A DNA stretch of 64,000 nt, from contig NZ_KB897905.1 of NCBI RefSeq assembly GCF_000377205.1, positions 430,586 through 494,585 of the forward strand, written 5' to 3'. The notes beneath the pieces were generated by a model, which saw only the letters and a list, made by a program, of their open reading frames with translations, was not told the DNA's origin and did not search any database. Below, piece by piece: positions 58,436-64,000 of this stretch. A program made the position numbers and the translations under genes. Source of the DNA: Thioalkalivibrio sp. ALJ3. Its GTDB lineage: Bacteria; Pseudomonadota; Gammaproteobacteria; Ectothiorhodospirales; Ectothiorhodospiraceae. Every line of letters starts with the position of its first letter. Positions within the stretch are counted from its first letter, which is position 1.

Positions 58436-58600
58436 GAATCCTCCCGGGCAGAACCCGGCGTGCGCACACCACCATGTGCGAGGGAATGTATCCCAACGGA
58501 AGCAGGGGCCCGTACGGCCGTCAAGAAACCCGCGCGGAACCCCTGTAGTGCAACCCGGGGCGCGCCCGCTGGCGAGCCCCGGCGATAAATCCTTTACTAC

Positions 58601-59539
58601 TTACTGACCGCCACCCAGGGAATGGACGTACGCGGTCAGCATCTTGATCTCCTCGTCAGACAGACGATCGGCAAAGGCGGGCATTTCGCGCTGGATGCCG
58701 TCGCGGACGAAGTTGGCCACCAGGCGCAGACGCTCGGAATCGCTGTCCGCACCCGGCACGTCGATCAGACCCCAGATGTTATTGGTCAGATTCGGCGCGC
58801 CCTGCGAGGCCAGCCCCTGTCCATCTTCGCCATGGCACTGGAAGCAGCCGCCTTCCATACCGGTAAAGATCCGCTCGCCGGCATCCGACATGTCGGAATC
58901 GACGTCGTAATCGTTCAGCGACAGCACATAGGCCGCCACTTCGTTCAACTGATCACTGGAGAGCGTGTCACGAAAAGCCGGCATGAAACCCATGCGACCT
59001 TCGCGAATCGTCTGCTCGATCTGGTCCACGGTACCGCCCCACTTCCAGTGGTCGTTACGCAGGTTCGGGTACTGGCCGATCACGCCGGCGCCACCAACCT
59101 GGTGGCAGGCCGCACACCACGTGCCAAAGGAGCCCTGCGCATACGCGTTCACGAAACTCATGGAGTCGGCATCCGCCAGGATCGTCTCGTAGTCCTGCGC
59201 GGCGACCTGCTCCAGCATCTCGCGCTGGCGCACCGCGTACTCGCCGGTCTGCATGTCACGGGCCAGCAGGGCACGGGTGTTCCAGTGCGTGGTGCGCTCT
59301 TCGCCACCCACCTCGTAGGTGATGGTGGCAAAGCCCTTGGTGAAGCTGTCGCCGATCGGCCAGGCCGGATAGATCAGCCAGTAGACCAGCGCAAACACGA
59401 CCGTGGCGTAGAAGCCCCACAGCCACCAGCGCGGGAGCGGGTTGTTGTATTCCTGAAGATCCCCGTCCCAGACGTGCCCAGTGGTTTCGACCTGGTTCTT
59501 ATCGCCCTGGTTTTTATCGTGGTTGTCCTGTGTGCTCAT
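58601..59539 (-). CDS. ccoP: cbb3 oxidase subunit CcoP (dihaem cytochrome c)
   Basis: 312 residues. An N-terminal membrane anchor (about 37-60) precedes two cytochrome c domains with haem motifs CAACH (142-146) and CFQCH (232-236) and Met ligands in MGFMPAF and EMPAF. It passes electrons from cytochrome c to CcoO. It contains the CcoP signature PLPRWWLWGFYATVVFA. It overlaps ccoQ by four bases. Confidence 0.96.
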   Translation of the reverse strand: MSTQDNHDKNQGDKNQVETTGHVWDGDLQEYNNPLPRWWLWGFYATVVFALVYWLIYPAWPIGDSFTKGFATITYEVGGEERTTHWNTRALLARDMQTGEYAVRQREMLEQVAAQDYETILADADSMSFVNAYAQGSFGTWCAACHQVGGAGVIGQYPNLRNDHWKWGGTVDQIEQTIREGRMGFMPAFRDTLSSDQLNEVAAYVLSLNDYDVDSDMSDAGERIFTGMEGGCFQCHGEDGQGLASQGAPNLTNNIWGLIDVPGADSDSERLRLVANFVRDGIQREMPAFADRLSDEEIKMLTAYVHSLGGGQ

Positions 59540-59763
59540 TGCTTTTCGCTCTCGGTTTTGTCGCGCCGGGCCGTGGGCTCCAGGTGCGAATCATCTTCTT
59601 CCAGAGGAATGTAGCGGTACGTCTCGAACTTCTTGGCCCGTGTCGGCTTGGCGAACAGGTAAATCACGATTCCGATGAACGTGCTCATGAACAGCACCAG
59701 CGCGAACATCTTGCTGTTGCCGAGATCCGTGATCCATTCCCAGGCTGCTGCCATATCTCCCAA
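59536..59763 (-). CDS. ccoQ: cbb3 oxidase small subunit CcoQ
   Basis: 75 residues with one span (SKMFALVLFMSTFIGIVIYLF) and a short charged tail that includes TYRYIPLEED, a conserved CcoQ feature. It stabilises the CcoN-CcoO-CcoP complex. It lies 20 bases after ccoO and overlaps ccoP by four bases, as in most ccoNOQP operons. Confidence 0.94.
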   Translation of the reverse strand: MGDMAAAWEWITDLGNSKMFALVLFMSTFIGIVIYLFAKPTRAKKFETYRYIPLEEDDSHLEPTARRDKTESEKQ

Positions 59764-59783
59764 CCTTGGCCGGGCCGAATTCC

Positions 59784-60518
59784 CTAGCGGAATTCGGCAA
59801 AGTGGCCGTCATCGTATTCGCTGAAGTCCACCATGGTGCCGAGCACCTGCAGGTAGGCCACGAGGGCGTCCATCTCGGAGATGAACGAGGAGTCACCGTC
59901 GAAGTTCTCTTCCTGCGCCTGTTCGATCAGCATCTCTTCGGCGTTGTTGATATCGAACATCCGGGCGTGTTGCTCGCCGAACTTCTCGACATTGGACTCG
60001 TACTCCTCCTCGGTAATCGAGTACGGCACCCCGACGCGCTTCAGGGCGCGCATGCGCGCCGCGATATCGGAATAGTCCAGCGGCGTGGTCGCCAGCCACG
60101 GATAACCGGGCATGATCGACTCGGGCAACAGGGACCGCGGGTCGATCAGGTGCTGAACGTGCCATTCGTTGGAGTACTTGCCTCCCACGCGTGCCAGATC
60201 CGGTCCGGTGCGCTTGGAGCCCCACTGGAACGGGTGGTCATACATCGACTCCGCCGCCAGCGAGTAGTGGCCGTAGCGCAGCATCTCGTCACGGAAGGGC
60301 CGCACCATCTGCGAATGGCAGGTGTAGCAACCCTCGCGGACGAAGATGTCACGCCCACGCTGTTCCAGCGGGGTGTAGGGGCGCACGCCGTCCACTTCTT
60401 CGATCGTGTCGTCGATGTAGAACAGCGGGACGATTTCGACCAGGCCGCCCACACTGATCACCGCGAGCGTCAGGATGATCAGCAGGCCGGCATTGGTTTC
60501 AACGCTTTCGTGCTTCAT
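59784..60518 (-). CDS. ccoO: cbb3 oxidase subunit CcoO (monohaem cytochrome c)
   Basis: 244 residues. One N-terminal span (about 10-30), then the haem motif CYTCH (64-68) in [18 protein letters not shown], and [22 protein letters not shown], all typical of CcoO/FixO. It hands electrons from CcoP to the CcoN haem b. It follows ccoN after 18 bases. Confidence 0.96.
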   Translation of the reverse strand: MKHESVETNAGLLIILTLAVISVGGLVEIVPLFYIDDTIEEVDGVRPYTPLEQRGRDIFVREGCYTCHSQMVRPFRDEMLRYGHYSLAAESMYDHPFQWGSKRTGPDLARVGGKYSNEWHVQHLIDPRSLLPESIMPGYPWLATTPLDYSDIAARMRALKRVGVPYSITEEEYESNVEKFGEQHARMFDINNAEEMLIEQAQEENFDGDSSFISEMDALVAYLQVLGTMVDFSEYDDGHFAEFR

Positions 60519-60536
60519 GGATCTAGTCTCTCCCTA

Positions 60537-62024
60537 TCAGGCCGTGCGGGCTTCGGCCGCGCGGGCTTCTTCACGCTCGCGAGCTTCGGACTTGATGCCC
60601 ATGCGGACGGTCATGGCGATGTTCCAGGCCATGATCAGCATGCCGGCGAGGAAGAACCCGCCACCAATGGCACGCACCACATACGGACGATGCAGGAACA
60701 CCACCGACTCGGTGAAGGTGTAGGCGAGGTTCCCGTACTGGTCGAAGGCACGCAGCATCAGGCCCTGACCGATACCGGCCACCCACATCGCGGTGATGTA
60801 CAGCACGATCCCGATGGTCGCCAGGAAGAAGTGCACGTATACGAGCTTGAGGCTGTACAGGTTGACGCCCCACAGACGCGGGATCAGGTGGTACAGCGAA
60901 CCGAAGGTGATCATCGCCACCCAGCCCAGCGCACCGGAGTGCACGTGGCCGACGGTCCAGTCGGTGTAGTGCGACAGCGCGTTCACGCTCTTCAGCGACA
61001 TCATCGGACCTTCGAAGGTCGACATGCCGTAGAACGACAGCGCCGTGATCAGGAACAGCATGATCGGGTCGGTGCGCAGCTTATCCCAGGCCCCCGACAG
61101 GGTCATGATGCCGTTGATCATGCCACCCCAGGAGGGCAGCAGCAGCAGGATGGAGAAGGTCGCCGCCAGGGTGGAGACCCAGTCCGGCAGGGCGGTCCAG
61201 TGCAGGTGGTGCGCCCCCACCCACATGTACAGGAACACCAGCGCCCAGAAGTGGATGATCGACAGCTTGTACGAGTAGATCGGTCGACCGGCCTGCTTGG
61301 GCACAAAGTAGTACATCATCCCGAGGAAGGCCGCGGTCAGGAAGAAGCCCACCGCGTTATGGCCGTACCACCACTGACGCATCGCGTCCTGCACGCCGGA
61401 GAACAGCGGGTAGGAATCGGTGTGGAAGATGCCGACCGGCACCTCGAGGTTGTTGAAGATGTGCAGCAAGGCTGTCGCCAGAATGAACGACATGAAGAAC
61501 CAGTTCGCCACATAGATATGCGGCTGGTTCCGACGCAGCAGGGTCTGCAGGTAGATCCAGAAGTAGGCCACCCACACGACCAGGATGATGATGTCGATCT
61601 GCCAGTTGAACTCGGCGTATTCGCGACCCTGGGTGATCCCCATGGTGTAGGTGATCACGCCGAGGATCAGCGCCAGGTTCCACCCGTAGAAGGTGAAGCT
61701 CGCCAGCGAATCACCATACAGCCGTGTCTGACAGGTGCGCTGGACGACATAGTAGGACGTCGCAAACAGGGCGTTACCACCGAAACCAAAGATGACCGCC
61801 GTGGTATGTACCGGACGGAATCGGCCAAAGGTGATCTGGGCGATATCGAAGTTCAGGAACGGAAATGCGAGCTGCGAGGCAATCCAGACCCCGGCCGCCA
61901 TGCCAAACACGCCCCAGAGGACGGCGGCAATCGCGAAACGCTTGACGATCGCGTAGTTGTACTGCTCGGTTGAAGCGACTGACGTTGCGGGTACGGAACC
62001 CGCCGTAGTGGCTGCTTGCGACAT
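60537..62024 (-). CDS. ccoN: cbb3 oxidase catalytic subunit CcoN
   Basis: 495 residues, about twelve spans. Haem ligands are in [19 protein letters not shown] and [15 protein letters not shown]; the copper/Tyr region includes [25 protein letters not shown] and [13 protein letters not shown]. It reduces O2 to water with proton pumping at low oxygen. The ATG at 62024 follows AAGGTGG; a longer frame adds 27 codons without support. It is the first gene of the operon, with a perfect FNR box about 200 bases upstream. Confidence 0.97.
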   Translation of the reverse strand: MSQAATTAGSVPATSVASTEQYNYAIVKRFAIAAVLWGVFGMAAGVWIASQLAFPFLNFDIAQITFGRFRPVHTTAVIFGFGGNALFATSYYVVQRTCQTRLYGDSLASFTFYGWNLALILGVITYTMGITQGREYAEFNWQIDIIILVVWVAYFWIYLQTLLRRNQPHIYVANWFFMSFILATALLHIFNNLEVPVGIFHTDSYPLFSGVQDAMRQWWYGHNAVGFFLTAAFLGMMYYFVPKQAGRPIYSYKLSIIHFWALVFLYMWVGAHHLHWTALPDWVSTLAATFSILLLLPSWGGMINGIMTLSGAWDKLRTDPIMLFLITALSFYGMSTFEGPMMSLKSVNALSHYTDWTVGHVHSGALGWVAMITFGSLYHLIPRLWGVNLYSLKLVYVHFFLATIGIVLYITAMWVAGIGQGLMLRAFDQYGNLAYTFTESVVFLHRPYVVRAIGGGFFLAGMLIMAWNIAMTVRMGIKSEAREREEARAAEARTA

Positions 62025-62220
62025 GACTTTTTCCACCTTGCTGCGGGGAACACGGATGTCCCGATGGTTTCGGGGGGCGTGAACTTTACCCCATTCCAGA
62101 CGCACAAAAAACCAAGACCGCCTGTAACACTCGGAAATAGCCCCAAATCAGGCGGAACTTTCAGCGCCGGAGAGAATACATCTTTATGGTCTTGCTCTGC
62201 GAGGGGCCAATCGCCCCGCA

Positions 62221-62234
62221 TTGATCTGGATCAA
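62221..62234 (-). promoter_or_regulatory. Perfect FNR/ANR box upstream of ccoN
   Basis: TTGAT-CTGG-ATCAA, a full palindromic match to the FNR/ANR site. It lies about 200 bases before the ccoN start and overlaps the last bases of bioC. It predicts oxygen-limited induction of the cbb3 operon, as in Pseudomonas cbb3-2. A clear -10 at the classical distance was not found. Confidence 0.85.
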
Positions 62235-63103
62235 GAGACCGGCCGAACGGGAATCACCCGGCCTTGCGGTTTCGAGGGCGGCGGGGCCTCCGGCACCCAG
62301 GCGTGACCGTACACAACCTCCCAGGTCGCCGGCAGACGATCCTCGACTGCGAACGCCCGCGCATAGGCTTCCGCCACAGCCTGCAGCCGACGCGGGCCCA
62401 GCAGTCCGCGCGCACGCCCGGCCAGCGCATTGCGCACCCCCACCCCGCGCAGATCCCGCAGCAGGGTCTGGAAATCGCCGTAGGTGAGCGTCAGGGTCTC
62501 TTGGTCCATTACCGGGTCCGCGAACCCCGCGCGCACCAGGGCGTCGCCGATGTCATGCATATCGACAAAGGCATTCACGTGTTGCGCGCCCCCGCCGTCG
62601 ACCTCGGCAAAGGCCGCGCGCAACTCGCGCAGGGTATCCGGGCCGAAGGTGGAAAAGGTCCACAGCGCCCCCGGCGCCAGCACACGCCGCACCTCCGTGA
62701 AGGCCTGATCGAGGCTGGAACACCACTGCAGCGCCGCACTGGAGGCCGCCAGATCGTAGTGCGCCTCCGGCAGGGGTAGTGCCTCGATGTCCGCACATAC
62801 GGCCAGCGGCCGGCGCCACCAGTGGCCCCGACGCTGCGCCGCCGCGACCATACCCGGGGCAAAGTCGACACCGGTCAGCTCGGCCTTGCGGTAGCGCTGC
62901 CGCAGGAGATCCAGTGCCTCCCCGGTCCCGCAACCCAGATCGAGCACGCGGGCCGGTTGCAGCTTGACCAGATCGAGTCGCTCGAGCAGCCGCCCCTGGA
63001 CCTCGCGCTGCAGCACCGCATGGGCCTCGTAGCCCGCGGCCGCCCGCCCGAAGGCCTCGCGTACGCGCGCCTTGTCCAGTGCGTATTCATCCGCCCCCGT
63101 CAT
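62231..63103 (-). CDS. bioC: Malonyl-ACP O-methyltransferase BioC
   Basis: 290 residues. The SAM site is VLDLGCGTGEALDLLRQRY, followed by GVDFAPGMVAAAQRRG, DLAASSAALQWCSSLDQAF and WTFSTFGPDTLRELRAAF, the BioC signature. It methylates malonyl-ACP so that fatty-acid synthesis can build the pimeloyl chain of biotin. Its start is 10 bases after bioH. The gene ends inside the FNR box of the cco operon. Confidence 0.94.
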   Translation of the reverse strand: MTGADEYALDKARVREAFGRAAAGYEAHAVLQREVQGRLLERLDLVKLQPARVLDLGCGTGEALDLLRQRYRKAELTGVDFAPGMVAAAQRRGHWWRRPLAVCADIEALPLPEAHYDLAASSAALQWCSSLDQAFTEVRRVLAPGALWTFSTFGPDTLRELRAAFAEVDGGGAQHVNAFVDMHDIGDALVRAGFADPVMDQETLTLTYGDFQTLLRDLRGVGVRNALAGRARGLLGPRRLQAVAEAYARAFAVEDRLPATWEVVYGHAWVPEAPPPSKPQGRVIPVRPVS

Positions 63104-63113
63104 GGATCGCCGA

Positions 63114-63860
63114 TCACTCCAGTGCCGCTACAAACTCGTTTATAAAGGCCGCCACGGGCGCCGGGTCCCGCCACCACTGCGCATGCCCCCCGGGCCGCAC
63201 GGCCAGCCGGGCGTCCGGGCACAGGCGATGCAGGTCGTCCGCCACGGTGGGCGGCACCAGCGCATCCCCCTCGGCGAGACAGGCCGCGACCGGCACCGGA
63301 CTGGATTGCCAGCAGGCGCGCTGGTCGCGACCCATCAGGCAGGCCAGTCCGGCCGCGAGGCCCGAATCGGTCGCCGGGGCGCCCTCCAGCTCTCCGACCA
63401 GATCGGCGGCCAGCGAGGCCGCTTCCGGCGAGCCCCTGGCACAGAGCATCGCGAGGCGCCGGTGCAACCGCCGTCGGGGGCCCTCGAGGGCCAATTGAAA
63501 GTCCGCAAGCTCCGCGACCGGCAGCGCATGGGCCCAGTCCGGGGCCGCCGCAAAACGCGGCGTGGCATTAAGCAGCATGAGCCCGCGGGTATCCAGCATC
63601 GTTCGCGCCAGCTCCAGTGCAACCAGCCCACCGAGCGACCAGCCCACCCAGACGGGATGCGACAGTGTGCGCGGCAGTTGGGCCCGGATGGCCTCGCAGG
63701 TGGCTACAGGATCGCCCAGGGCCTCGCCGCCAGCGAGTTCCCCGTGCCCGGGCAGGGCCGGCGCGTGGATCTCGAACCCGGGCAGCGCGGCACGCAACGG
63801 GGCCCAGACGGCCGGGGAAAACCCCCAGCCATGCAGCAGCACCAGGGTCGGGCGCGTCAT
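63114..63860 (-). CDS. bioH: Pimeloyl-ACP methyl ester esterase BioH
   Basis: 248 residues, alpha/beta hydrolase. VLLHGWGFSPAVWAPL, the nucleophile elbow GWSLGG (Ser75), the Asp in CLAEGDALVP and the His in RPGGHAQWW complete the triad. It removes the methyl ester that BioC adds, once the pimeloyl chain is complete. The ATG at 63860 gives the family's MTRPTLVLLHG start; an ATG seven codons upstream also exists. It is the first gene of the bioH-bioC pair. Confidence 0.93.
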   Translation of the reverse strand: MTRPTLVLLHGWGFSPAVWAPLRAALPGFEIHAPALPGHGELAGGEALGDPVATCEAIRAQLPRTLSHPVWVGWSLGGLVALELARTMLDTRGLMLLNATPRFAAAPDWAHALPVAELADFQLALEGPRRRLHRRLAMLCARGSPEAASLAADLVGELEGAPATDSGLAAGLACLMGRDQRACWQSSPVPVAACLAEGDALVPPTVADDLHRLCPDARLAVRPGGHAQWWRDPAPVAAFINEFVAALE

Positions 63861-63965
63861 GGCGGGCCAACCCGCCGCCACCCTGAACTCAGCGCCCCGG
63901 CTTGCGTATCATGGGCGCCGGTTCGCGCCGAACCCCACCCAACCGAATCTTCAGGTCGAGTTTGC

Positions 63966-64000
63966 ATGGACATCGTACTGGGCATTGTCATCGCGTATCT
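63966..64000 (+). CDS. Start of an unknown plus-strand gene (partial)
   Basis: An ATG opens a frame reading MDIVLGIVIAYL before the window ends. The hydrophobic start suggests a membrane span or signal peptide. It is divergent from bioH. Eleven codons are too few to name it. Confidence 0.35.
   Translation, partial: MDIVLGIVIAY

Overview
The window looks like a chromosomal segment of a GC-rich, salt-adapted, respiring gammaproteobacterium. The family set (PilY1-type minor pilin operon, rpoH-ftsX-ftsE-ftsY, biosynthetic arginine decarboxylase, Ate, BioC/BioH, cbb3 oxidase) is gammaproteobacterial. The glycine/sarcosine and sarcosine/dimethylglycine methyltransferase pair together with a BCCT betaine carrier points to a halophile or haloalkaliphile, for example Ectothiorhodospiraceae/Thioalkalivibrio; that placement is inference. 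No tRNA, rRNA, CRISPR array, phage or transposase gene was seen.

Layout. 1-2.2 kb: 5' end of a possible nadA, an LRV-repeat protein, a TlpA/ScsD-like thioredoxin and an FGE-fold protein without the catalytic cysteines. 2.3-15 kb: two adjacent minor-pilin clusters. The first (a PilE-like gene facing FimT-PilW-PilX-PilV) has an enlarged PilX (411 aa) and PilV (620 aa). The second has the canonical order FimT-FimT-PilV-PilW-PilX-PilY1-PilY2-like-PilE. 15-20 kb: typA, ycgL-speA, speE. 20-25 kb: fetAB and a nitrogen-scavenging operon (porin-glnK-amtB) behind a near-perfect sigma-54 promoter, then folB. 25-30.6 kb: an amidoligase/class-I amidotransferase pair, hmp, argB, a DUF4124 protein and a TauE/SafE carrier. 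30.6-46 kb: metH, ate, betaine synthesis, purHD, glgP, a short dehydrogenase and a BCCT carrier. 46-53 kb: rsmD, two M16 proteases, ftsY-[300-bp inverted-repeat element]-ftsE-ftsX and rpoH, which carries a perfect CIRCE operator. 53-62 kb: the whole cbb3 oxidase operon ccoNOQP-ccoG-fixH-ccoI-ccoS, ending in an unannotated 34-residue membrane ORF, with a perfect FNR box upstream. 62-64 kb: bioC, bioH and the start of an unknown plus-strand gene.

How the genes work together. Several self-contained modules are visible: a type IV pilus tip complex (minor pilins plus PilY1); polyamine synthesis (SpeA, SpeE); ammonium uptake with its P-II regulator; osmoprotection (betaine synthesis and import); cell division/secretion (FtsY, FtsEX) next to the heat-shock sigma factor; and micro-aerobic respiration with all its assembly factors. 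The items I would look at first are the CIRCE operator on rpoH, the 300-bp element between ftsY and ftsE, the amidoligase/amidotransferase pair, the enlarged minor pilins, and the tiny membrane protein closing the cco operon.
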